Assembly: GCA_031290615.1 (NCBI GenBank)
Contig: JAITNF010000062.1
Coordinates: forward strand, 1 to 46,777
Reading direction: 5' to 3'
Source: Desulfovibrio sp.
Lineage (GTDB): Bacteria > Desulfobacterota > Desulfovibrionia > Desulfovibrionales > Desulfovibrionaceae
Length of the DNA: 46,777 nt
Shown: one piece after another, positions 37,859-46,777 of the stretch
Numbering within the stretch: position 1 is the first letter of the stretch
Layout of the letters: the number at the start of each line of letters is the position of its first letter
The notes under the pieces: generated by a model
The model's input: the letters and a program-made list of their open reading frames with translations, nothing else
Database searches by the model: none
Told to the model about the DNA's origin: nothing
Made by a program: the position numbers and the translations under genes

Positions 37859-40141
37859 CTAGATCACTTCGTATATCCGAGCGAAAACATTGTCGTACAC
37901 CAGTCTGAAATACGGAGAGAATCGTGAATCCTGCGGGTTGCCCGTCAGCAGTCGCACCATGAGCGAATTGTACAAGATTTCGTCCATAACCAGTTTTTCA
38001 TCCGTAACCCGGTTGAAAAAAAAATGCACGTTGCGCCGACCGGAGAGGAATATTTTCTGCTCCTCCGGCGTAGCCCCCGGGTGGGCGTCAAACCATTCCT
38101 GCACATAGTTGCGGCGGGTTAACCCTGTTTCTTCAAACACGCTGATGGACGCCGCCTCAACGGCGTTGGCGCTGTCCGCCAGGCGCACGGTTCCCGTATC
38201 CAGCTTGTAGGCAAGGCCTTGGGGCATGATGGAAAGCGCCCCGCCTTCGCCTTGGTGCGTGACAAAATTCCAGTTGCCGAAATTGCTGATCCAGAAGCCG
38301 AGGCGTAACATTTCAAAACTCACCACGATGAATTGGCGTCCCTTAGACGCGATCAGCGGAGTTTTCGGCGAATGCAGATTCTCCATCAACTCTTGGGACG
38401 CCACGGCGTCCAGACCTTCAAAAACATTGCCGGGATCGTTGCCCGCCTGTGACATATAACAGATAAGCTGGCGGGCAAAACGCGCGTTGTCCGTGGCAAG
38501 AACCGCCGCCGGGAGATAGAGGGACGGCCCGGCATGCTGCGCTCCGTCGGCTATTGTGGCGCGCCGCGCGAAGTGATGCGCCGCGTAGCCCCAGTCCCAC
38601 CACAGCCAGAGCAGACTGCCCGGAGGCGTGATGTTTCCGGCGCGGGTGAGGGCTTCGGCGTGTCGGCGGTTGATCATCGGCCCCTGCGACATACCCCGGA
38701 TCATGTCCACAAAGGGCGCCACCAGCAGCATGACCAAAATTGCGGACGTCAGCGCCCCGATGCCCACGCTCATGGGCGGTCTGCGCAGCAGAATGCGTAA
38801 TAGCCAATACATCGGCAAAGTCAGCCCTATGGCTACAATCGGAGTGCCGAACATGACCATACGACCGCCGAGCTTTACGCTGAGGATGCCCAAAATGCCT
38901 AGGGGCAGCAGAAAGAGAGCGCCAGGACGCCGTATGATGACAATGCAGAAACCCAGGAGCCCCAGCGCCGAGGCCCATTTCCAAGGATGAAAATAAGTGA
39001 AGATGGCGGCAAATCCCAAATCTTGGACCTCAATGATAGACTGGGCGACGGAGGGGTAGACGAGATTGATCCCCTCTCCGGTGCTCTTCACGTCTCCGGC
39101 GTGTTTGAGATAGGCGTTGGCGTGTTTGAGTATGGTTGTCAGTACGTCGCCATGTACCAACAGCGCACCGGTGACGAGCCACAACAAGACGAGGACGATC
39201 GGGCGGCACAAGGCAACTCGTAGTTTTCGACCGCGTTTCACGCTGGCTAAGAAGACAACTAGGCTTGCCGCAAGGCCCGGCGCCCCCGCGAGAATGGGCA
39301 GCGCGTAAGCTAGGGTACCAAGCAGCAGCAGCGCCCGGCGGCCGCGGGGGGCCATGATAAGGCTCATAAAAATGAGCAGCACGATATTGTAGCGGATGAG
39401 ATACGGAAAAACGGAATGCCACTCCTGCATCCACCAAGAAAGAACTCCAGAAAAGCCAAGCAGAACCACCCACTTCGGATGCAGGGGATTGCCCAAGTGA
39501 TCCAGCGGGAGGACAGGGGAGAATTTTCCGGCGTGAACTTCCTGCCCCAAGGGGGTCAGAGCTGATGTCAGGCCGGAGTTGGCGGCGAGGCGTTTAAGTA
39601 CAATCTGCGGCAGCAGCATGTGGTGCATGGCCCAGCAGGCGGGCGCAAAACTCATGAGCATGGGGAAAAACAGCGTCACTAGGTCGGTATCGTAATAGCC
39701 GAGGAGTGTTCTGCCCAGAAAACCCGGAGCGAGGGTTGTCAGCAAACCAGCGGCAAGACCGGCCTCCATGCTGCCGAAGGCCCAGACCCAAGCAAAAACA
39801 ACGCCAGCCATCAGGCTTGCCAGTACCGCCGGAAACCAGAACGCCACCGCAGCTGGATAGCTATGCAACAATTTCGCCATGCTCAAAAGCATGATTGCCA
39901 TGGGATGCCCCACAGCCATCCCGAAACCCTCCGCGCCGGCGACCCAGTGGTATGCGTCGTGCGTAGCCAGCAGCCATTCACGTCCCAAACGGTATTCGGG
40001 ATTCTGCCAACAGGGCCATTCCGTCATACGCAGGGCGAAGGCAATTCCCAAGGTCGTTAGGGCACACACTATGCCGCGCTGCCAGACGCGCAGGGAATTG
40101 GTCCTGGGCTTTGTCTGGATGTCAGGGGATACGGCGGACAT
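37859..40141 (-). CDS. STT3/PglB/AglB-type oligosaccharyltransferase
   Basis: N-terminal multi-TM 'DAYHWVAGAEGF', 'LGYYDTDLVTLFFPM', catalytic-region motif 'WLWWDWGYAAHHFARRATIADG' (WWDWG at 38588-38602). Confidence 0.9.
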   Translation of the reverse strand: MSAVSPDIQTKPRTNSLRVWQRGIVCALTTLGIAFALRMTEWPCWQNPEYRLGREWLLATHDAYHWVAGAEGFGMAVGHPMAIMLLSMAKLLHSYPAAVAFWFPAVLASLMAGVVFAWVWAFGSMEAGLAAGLLTTLAPGFLGRTLLGYYDTDLVTLFFPMLMSFAPACWAMHHMLLPQIVLKRLAANSGLTSALTPLGQEVHAGKFSPVLPLDHLGNPLHPKWVVLLGFSGVLSWWMQEWHSVFPYLIRYNIVLLIFMSLIMAPRGRRALLLLGTLAYALPILAGAPGLAASLVVFLASVKRGRKLRVALCRPIVLVLLWLVTGALLVHGDVLTTILKHANAYLKHAGDVKSTGEGINLVYPSVAQSIIEVQDLGFAAIFTYFHPWKWASALGLLGFCIVIIRRPGALFLLPLGILGILSVKLGGRMVMFGTPIVAIGLTLPMYWLLRILLRRPPMSVGIGALTSAILVMLLVAPFVDMIRGMSQGPMINRRHAEALTRAGNITPPGSLLWLWWDWGYAAHHFARRATIADGAQHAGPSLYLPAAVLATDNARFARQLICYMSQAGNDPGNVFEGLDAVASQELMENLHSPKTPLIASKGRQFIVVSFEMLRLGFWISNFGNWNFVTHQGEGGALSIMPQGLAYKLDTGTVRLADSANAVEAASISVFEETGLTRRNYVQEWFDAHPGATPEEQKIFLSGRRNVHFFFNRVTDEKLVMDEILYNSLMVRLLTGNPQDSRFSPYFRLVYDNVFARIYEVI

Positions 40142-40143
40142 TG

Positions 40144-40830
40144 TCAGTCTCTTGATGGGGAAAGCGCCCAGAAACAACGTTTTTTGTCCGCAACGACATA
40201 ATAGGTGCAGGCGTCTGTCAATGTCCAAGGGGCTGGCAGTTCTTCCGGCGGGTCTTCCGAGGCGAAGATAATCAGGGTTCCTCTAGAATTCAAATGTGGT
40301 TGCGCCAGGTCAAGCAGGTCGCGCCAAGGCAGGAAGGCGCGGCTCACGATGCCGTCCGTTCTGCCGTGCGGAGTCTTGCGACTTTCAAAAAAACTTTCCG
40401 CAGAACCGCGAAAAACGTGGGTATTCTTTAGCGAAAGGTGCGCCAGGACGGTGGAAAGAAAGATCGCCCGTTTTTCCCGGCGTTCCACCATATAGTATTC
40501 CCCTTGTGTCCAGACAAGGCGCAGGGGAATGCCCGGCAGACCGGCGCCGGCGCCGAGGTCCCACATTTGCGGATTGTCTGGCAGGGGCAGGCACCTCAAA
40601 AAATCGGCCAGATAAATGCTGTCTGTCACGAGGCTCGTAAAAATGTTCCGCCAGTCGTCCGGCCCCACGAGATTGAAGGCGACATTCCACCGCGCAAGCA
40701 GCTCCAGGTACGCGGCAAGCCCCTCAAGTGCCACGGCGGACAGAGCCGTCGCCCGCGCGCGGGCTGTCACGGCCGCCGCAAGATGCGCCAGTTCCCGGCG
40801 GTCAACAGAGGTTTGTGTTTTTCGCGGCAT
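40144..40830 (-). CDS. rsmG: 16S rRNA (guanine527-N7)-methyltransferase
   Basis: 'LLARWNVAFNLVGPDDWRNIFTSLVTDSIYLADFL', 'MWDLGAGAGLPGIPLRL', 'VSRAFLPWRDLLDLAQPHL'. Confidence 0.9.
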   Translation of the reverse strand: MPRKTQTSVDRRELAHLAAAVTARARATALSAVALEGLAAYLELLARWNVAFNLVGPDDWRNIFTSLVTDSIYLADFLRCLPLPDNPQMWDLGAGAGLPGIPLRLVWTQGEYYMVERREKRAIFLSTVLAHLSLKNTHVFRGSAESFFESRKTPHGRTDGIVSRAFLPWRDLLDLAQPHLNSRGTLIIFASEDPPEELPAPWTLTDACTYYVVADKKRCFWALSPSRD

Positions 40831-41159
40831 GGGATTCCTGAAATCAATGCATGCCAATTCATACTCTTGGACGGCGGTACTTGCAAGAAAAACATAAAAG
40901 TCGGCGTCGGGCAAAAAATATTTCACCGGAATCTTGTCATGGCTTGCGGAGAGTGTTCACTTAAAGCTAAACAGGAAACATGTCTAGTATCGGGAAAAAA
41001 CAGACGGAGTTGTGAGCGCCATCCATGTCTAGACTCGCCCTACGAGTCAAAGTTTTTCTGAGTATAAGGTTGAATTCTTCGGGCGGCTTCGCCGACCTTG
41101 ACAAAGCCGCCGTTGCTTCCGGCAAAATGCTTTGCGGGTGATGGACGTGAATATCTCCG

Positions 41160-41591
41160 ATGACTGTCGTCATCAACGCCGCCGCCAGAACCAAAACCAG
41201 CACAGCGAATTACGGCGACATCATGAAAGGCGCTTTGCTGGAAATGCAGCGGGAGTGGGTTATCAACAGATACCGCGACTCACTTGAACTTTTGCATTCG
41301 TTTCAGCAGTCGTTTCCAGACGTGGCCACTCATGTATGCCGCAATCTGTACTTTGGCGAACTTGAACGTTTTGACCTTTACAACAACTCCAAAGCAAAAG
41401 AAACGGTTGAAAAGACCGGCAGGACGCTGGATTTTCCGGCAGTGGCGAACCGCGTTGTTGACTAACTCTACTCCAAAAGAATGTCCATTCGCGCCGCCCA
41501 TACTGAAATGCCCTTCGGCACACGAGCGGAATTACAACACTGGCGAGTGCGTTGCGCGGAAATGTTCACTTCTGTTTTTGGGAAAAAATCA
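41160..41591 (+). pseudogene. Hypothetical accessory protein interrupted by one in-frame stop
   Basis: 'MTVVINAAARTKTSTANYGDIMKGALLEMQREW...PAVANRVVD*LYSKRMSIRAAHTEMPFGTRAELQHWRVRCAEMFTSVFGKKS*' in a single frame. Confidence 0.6.
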
Positions 41592-41800
41592 TGAGCATGG
41601 ACGCCATCGCCCGCATTGAAAAACTGCGGGGGCGGAAATTGTCGGCAGAGGAAGCCGTGAGTCTGCGCGAAACCGAAAACATGCTGAACCTTCGCGCCGA
41701 TGACGCCGTATGGGACATTCTGACGGCACTGGAGTATCAGCGCGTCTTTTACCAAGAATTGCCGGAGCTTACACGGAAATTTTGCAGGGGCTTTCCATGA
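41591..41800 (+). CDS. Hypothetical small helical protein
   Basis: 'MSMDAIARIEKLRGRKLSAEEAVSLRETENMLNLRADDAVWDILTALEYQRVFYQELPEL'; directly follows the preceding gene. Confidence 0.45.
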   Translation: MSMDAIARIEKLRGRKLSAEEAVSLRETENMLNLRADDAVWDILTALEYQRVFYQELPELTRKFCRGFP

Positions 41801-41879
41801 AAATCAATTATGCATCGCGGGCTTCCGCATCGGCTCAGGACAGGCGCACCCTTATCCAATGTCCCAACTTACCAACCTT

Positions 41880-44226
41880 TCAGCAATTCCCGCGCCGCGT
41901 CAGTTTGTCCAGTACAACGGCGCATTTTTCCCAATCCCCCAAGTACGGTATAGCATCCTCATATTTCAAAATAAACGGATTCTTCTGCGGCAACTTGCTG
42001 ATTGCCATTTCCGCCCGTGCTTCGTCCTTTTGGGCTATAGCGATCCACACGTCTTCCAGCACGTCGGGAATTTGCCCAAACATGGCATAGATGCCCTGCA
42101 ACTTGCCGGACAGCTTGCTATGCACTTTGTCCTCAACAGAGTCCTTATAGCGCATATTATAAATATAGATTTTATCAGACAACTGACCAATGCGTTGAAT
42201 GCGACCTTTGCGCTGTTCCAGCCTTGTCGGATTCCAAGGCAGGTCAATATTTATGAGCGTTCCCAATGCTTGCAGGTTCAGCCCCTCCGAAACCGCGTCT
42301 GTGCCTACCAAAATCTTCAGTTCCCGCGCTTTCACCAGCCGCTTGATCTCGTCTCTGGTTTCTCTTTTGAAATGACCACACCGGTAGATGCCGGTTTTAT
42401 CACCGCCAGCGTATAAACACACAGGGACATCGACAAATTCTCCAGATAGCCCGTTCAGCTACATAGAACGCGCTGTCGTAGCATTGCGTAAAGAGGATAC
42501 ACCCCTTGTCCTTCCATGGCCCTTTCCCTTCAACGCCATTTGTCAGTATTTCCCTGACGCGGTTATATTTAGGGTCGGTATCGGTATTGGACTTCAAGAC
42601 GCTGACGAGTTTTTCCAAACTCTCAACTGCGGTGTTCTCGCCCGCGAACATTGTGCTGCCTATACGTTTCAGAAGCAGCGTGGACATAAAACCACCGCCT
42701 TTTACCCTTGAGGCCAGCATATTGCAGAAATCCTCGGCCATACTATATGCCTGTGCCAGATAGCCGGAGAGTTCAGGGCTTCATGGTCTTTTTCGACGAG
42801 CAGGATTGCCGCGATCCTCTTCAAGTACGGTTCGCCTGTTTCCGGGTTGACGGTGTTTTCCAAAAAATCGCGGGTACGCCGGACAATCGTGCGAATATAG
42901 GGATTATGGTTTTTGATGAAATCGTCGTCTTGGTAAAGGAGCCTGACTCTTTCCTTTTGTGGACGCGACAGGCCTTCATAACGACTTTGCAGAACGACAT
43001 GGACATCATCGAGAATGTCAAGTTGCGCCCGCAGAGTTCCGATACGCCCATTCTTCTCGTTTTTCGGCGGAAACGGATTACGGATAATCTCCCACATTTC
43101 CGCTTCGGCGACAGGATATGGCGCATCCCCTTGAATATACTTGAGGCTTAGTCCAGGCGTATGCCATCAAACACTGTACTTGTCACCCAAAATCCAGCAG
43201 GTTGTTCGATTGCGCTTTGTGCGCATCGGGATCCTGATTGAGGTTCTTGCGTCTGGTGCGGTGCGCTTCATCCAAGAGAATGCAAGAAAAACGCATGGTT
43301 TTCAGCACTTCCACGGACTCGGACTTGCTCGTGATCAAACCCTGTGAAATAATGCCGATTTTGCGCGAGCATTTCACAATCGCTTTTACGCTGTCGGCTG
43401 GGTATTCGTAGCCGTTTTCATCAACCCAGAAGCGTCCTGTCCATACGGCTGACGGAAGTTTTTAATTCGTCCTGCCATTGGTACAACAGAGTTTTGGGCA
43501 CAATAATCAGGACAGGCTTCTCGTCATACAAGGCAATCAGCTTCGCGGACATGGCCAGCTGTACCGTCTTGCCCAGGCCAACCTGATCGGCGAGCAGCAA
43601 TCTCGCGCCGCCGCGCAGCTTATGCTCATTGAAAGCGCGAGCGACGAAATATTTCTGATGCGCCCACAATCCCAACTGCTCACGACGGCATATGAATTGT
43701 TCCAGAAGAAATCAAATTCCGCTTGCACCCAAACGATGGAAGCGGGATCACCATCCTCCCAGGGAATTTCGTAATTGGTAGTGAATGCGCTTTTGGTTTC
43801 GTTGATACTGCCGAGAAATGAAGTTTTGCCCCCACCGGGGTATATTATCACGCCCGCTTTGCCGTGCATGAGCCCGTAAACTTCATCTGGAAGCACCCGG
43901 ACTTCGAGCTTGCCGGACTTCAAAAGTTCGTACAGCTTGCGGAGTCGGGCCATTGCACACGGCGTCGCGTACACTTCCTCTGGCTTGAACTCGTTCCATT
44001 CCACGCGCTGCCCGAGTTTGGCCACAGCTACATCCGAAGGGGCAAGGCTGGAATTGCAGACCACTCTGACCTTGCCCGCAATCGCTTCTATCGTTTCCCC
44101 GACGACTTCCAAAATGGATGAGCAGAAATACCCGGCAATGCGATCATAACTGACAGCCCCTTTTAATTTGGCGTTCAGAAATTGTTCGCCCAGATTATTT
44201 ATGCGGGAGGAGTAGTAAGTTATCAT
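41880..44226 (-). pseudogene. PLD-domain + SNF2/DEAH helicase (antiphage-type), frameshifted at several places
   Basis: N-terminal PLD-like 'MITYYSSRINNLGEQFLNAKLKGAVSYDRIAGYFCSSILEVVGE...LMHGKAGVIIYPGGGKTSFLGSINETKSAFTTNYE'; Walker A 'LLLADQVGLGKTVQLA'; 'ILLDEAHRTRRKN'; C-terminal 'VGTDAVSEGLNLQALGTLINIDLPWNPTRLEQRKGRIQRIGQ'. Confidence 0.92.
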
Positions 44227-44339
44227 TGATTATTCATCATTATGAAGCTCTCCTCGCAATTCAGGGCTAAACCACACATCAAACTCGTTTTTGGTATCAC
44301 ATTGGGTAGAAATATTTTCGGTATTAGGCATGCCGAATG

Positions 44340-44696
44340 TCAACCTGCCATCGGAAATACTTTTCTTTGCGTTGGAATAGTCTCGTTATATCGCAATGCT
44401 AACTCATAATAGCTATTAGCTGCCATCATTATGCATTCTAGCTGAATACTGCCGATTATATGTCCATGATAAATAGTTACAATCAAGCTCAAACAAAGAA
44501 TAACACGCCCTAAAGCCCTAATCAATTCGCACAAAAATTCAGTTAACTCAGCTTAAGAAACAGCAAGGAGACAAATGCCGCCGATTAAGAATCAACCATA
44601 CTTGCTGAACCAGCGTTCTGAAGCGCATATATGGCATTGCTCAGACCACTTACAGCGGACATATTCATCTTTAAGTTGCCACCACAATGCATTCAT
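44340..44696 (-). pseudogene. Small two-TM protein (SLATT/S-2TM effector-like candidate) with two in-frame stops
   Basis: One frame: MNALWWQLKDEYVRCKWSEQCHICASERWFSKYG*FLIGGICLLAVS*AELTEFLCELIRALGRVILCLSLIVTIYHGHIIGSIQLECIMMAANSYYELALRYNETIPTQRKVFPMAG*; ATGA overlap with the upstream CD-NTase. Confidence 0.6.
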
Positions 44697-45223
44697 TCGA
44701 CAATATACCTGATAATTTTTTCTAAACAGATAATACTGTTATTTTTCTGTCGCATAGCAACCTGTTCCGCTTTTGGATCAGTTGCTTTCCAATTTTCATC
44801 CATATTTGTGTCAGGGTATTGATATGAACTATCTAATTGTTTGAATGCCGGTAATATTTCAAACTGCATATCGTCACTAAAAGCGATTTTTACGACTTGC
44901 CCGTCAGCTTTAACATCGCTTCGAGGATAAGCAGTTTGTATCGCGCTTTTCACTGCTTGTAAGAGGCGCGACTGCCCATTCCCTATTTGTATAATCGTAC
45001 CGAGTGTATTCGCTTTCCGGCAGCTCAACCAGAATATCAATGTCGCTCTCGTCGATAGCTGTCTCACTCCCGTAAGAGCCGACATACAAACTATTTTACG
45101 TTCGCTCTGAATATTCCAGAATTCTCGGTTCATCGCCCTCGTCACAGTACGATAACGCTGTGAAATATTGCTTCTTGTGCCTTGAAGGATGGCTTCACCA
45201 TGTTTTTGTATCAGTAAACTCAT
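44693..45223 (-). pseudogene. CD-NTase / SMODS-type nucleotidyltransferase (CBASS-like), compensating frameshifts
   Basis: 'ISQRYRTVTRAMNREFWN'; shifted frame 'NSLYVGSYGSETAIDESDIDILVELPESEYTRYDYT' (GSYG 45069-45080; DIDILVEL 45021-45044); back in frame 'NGQSRLLQAVKSAIQTAYPRSDVKADGQVVKIAFSDDMQFEILPAFKQ...YQYPDTNMDENWKATDPKAEQ'. Confidence 0.82.
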
Positions 45224-45237
45224 AATCTTCTACCTTA

Positions 45238-46777
45238 TCAAATATGATCGTTATCCACCAAAACGTACAAATGTTCCGCCATTTGCGCCGCCTTTTTCCA
45301 GTGCGGCATATTCGTAATGTCCCGCGTGTCTTTAAGAAAGTCAAAAATCTGTTTCAACATATCGCGGTTGTCCCAATAGTCGGGCAGCTTGTTCTTAATA
45401 TGCCACAGCCACTTGCCCGGCTGTTCGTCCTCTGCGATGGCCACATGAATGGCTGCAAGGATAAGCCGTAGCGTTACTCCTCAAAACCCGGCACGTCGCT
45501 GACCGTCCGCATGGCGAATTCTGTGGGCGTTTTCAGGCGGCAGGTATTCGCCCGCTCATTGGACATAAGCTGGCTGTAGCTTGTTATGGCAAATCCGTGC
45601 GCGTACTCCTGATAGGTCGAAATCTGATAGCCGCCGTTTTTTTCGTTCTCCAAACCCTTGATGTAGAAACGCTCGGCGGGGGAAAGCTCTTTCCACAAAA
45701 AATTGTCAAATTCGGCGGGGATAATACAATCATAGGCCTGTTTTTTGGCCCGCTCTATCAAAGCGACAACTTTGGAAGTTTTCGGGTTGTTGATAGCCTT
45801 GTCAAGCTCGTAGTCCAGGTCGAGTTCGCCTATACTGCTGTAACTTATCAGCACTTTCAGGCTGGCAGCATAGGCGGCAAGCACATAGTCCGGATCGTTG
45901 AAATTCGGGTCTTCCCTGTCGTCGAGCGTCTGCATACTCTCAATCTGACTGACGACCTCGGCCTTGATGTCCGCGTTGATTTCATCAAGGAATGCCTCAT
46001 TCGTCCCTGTGCGCTTGCGCAGGACAAGTAATACCGTACCCTTGCGTAGTCCGTCTTTCAGGCCACCGGCGTCCGTTCCCGTAGCGATGTTCCAGGCCTC
46101 CGTTACCTTGAGACCCGCTCCACATGATCAGGGCAAGCTGCGCCCAAACGGCGGGGTCGGTGTGCGTGCACATCACTACCTGTATACCATCATCGCGCAT
46201 GTGCCGTATAAGGTTCGAGTAAATCTCAATCATACTTTGCGCAAACCCCTCGCCACCGCGCACTGCCAAAACGCGCTTACTGTCGGCGTACCATTCGGGG
46301 AACGCCTCTTTCAGCAGCCTGTTGTTCCAAACAAGAAAAAACTCAGAAAGTTCGTGATAATTCACTGTGTCAACGTAAGGCTGGTCAGTGAACCATATGT
46401 GGGAGGAATGAGTTGAAGTAATTGAGCGCGCATCATTCAGTTCGCATATAGCATTTTTATTTGTTTCAAAATTGTTTACATCATAGAACCAAGATGTTTC
46501 TGCAGCAATTAAACTCCTTGTTCCCCAATTTATCATGATGTTCAGTGCCTGATTGTAGTAAGTCTGTCCTGAGTTTTCATGTTCGATGTTCCAAAGGCAT
46601 AAACGCGAATTCCAATTAATACACTTATTAAGACCAAGTATACCAACTATTTTTAATGTTATATTCTCAATATTATTTATTTTATTGACAAATTTACTCA
46701 ACAGATACAACTGCCTTGCATTAAATAAATGATTCCAGTGCGCCCAGCCGCGATTACGAATAAGCTCGGTCGTCTTA
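45238..46777 (-). pseudogene. DUF1156-type adenine-specific DNA methylase, C-terminal part, two frameshifts, runs off window
   Basis: 'SSHIWFTDQPYVDTVNYHELSEFFLVWNNRLLKEAFPEWYADSKRVLAVRGGEGFAQSMIEIYSNLIRHMRDDGIQVVMCTHTDPAVWAQLALIMW' / 'LKVTEAWNIATGTDAGGLKDGLRKGTVLLVLRKR...DYVLAAYAASLKVLISYSSIGELDLDYEL...' / 'LRLILAAIHVAIAEDEQPGKWLWHIKNKLPDYWDNRDMLKQIFDFL...HWKKAAQMAEHLYVLVDNDHI*'. Confidence 0.88.

Noticed and set aside
1-46777. CRISPR arrays, rRNA operons, toxin-antitoxin pairs
   Set aside because: No regularly spaced direct repeats, rRNA signatures or recognisable TA pair were seen.

Overview
This 46.8 kb window is a bacterial chromosome segment, probably from a Desulfovibrio-like deltaproteobacterium (inferred from gene content and order only). 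It mixes intact housekeeping genes with an unusually large load of decayed accessory DNA. Intact genes include tRNA-Met, a MarR regulator, rlmB, glnS, ilvD, a WbaP-like sugar transferase, a glycosyltransferase, an RlpA-like protein, htpX, tRNA-Asn, queH, rne/rng, yajC-secD-secF, glpX, mucR, a shikimate kinase gene, topA, tsf, rpsB, a Sua5/YrdC gene, an STT3/PglB oligosaccharyltransferase and rsmG. The decayed DNA includes a type I R-M HsdR remnant, a type III Mod remnant, a CopA-type ATPase, an alcohol dehydrogenase, rlmH, phage-type DUF2924 and Gp37/Gp68 remnants, and IS5-, IS1- and IS1595-like scraps. The most notable region is 41.9-46.8 kb (minus strand). It is an eroded antiphage island with a DUF1156-type adenine methylase and a PLD-SNF2 helicase, resembling the Hma/DUF1156 type. 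Between them sits a two-gene module of a CD-NTase (SMODS/CBASS-like) overlapping by ATGA a small two-TM protein, apparently an effector-like partner. Other notable items are a His-rich protein plus His-tailed MarR operon with a perfect 26-bp palindromic operator, and a ~115-bp AT-rich repeat found upstream of both glpX and the mucR/PNPOx intergenic region. All family calls were made by eye from translated motifs; no searches were run.
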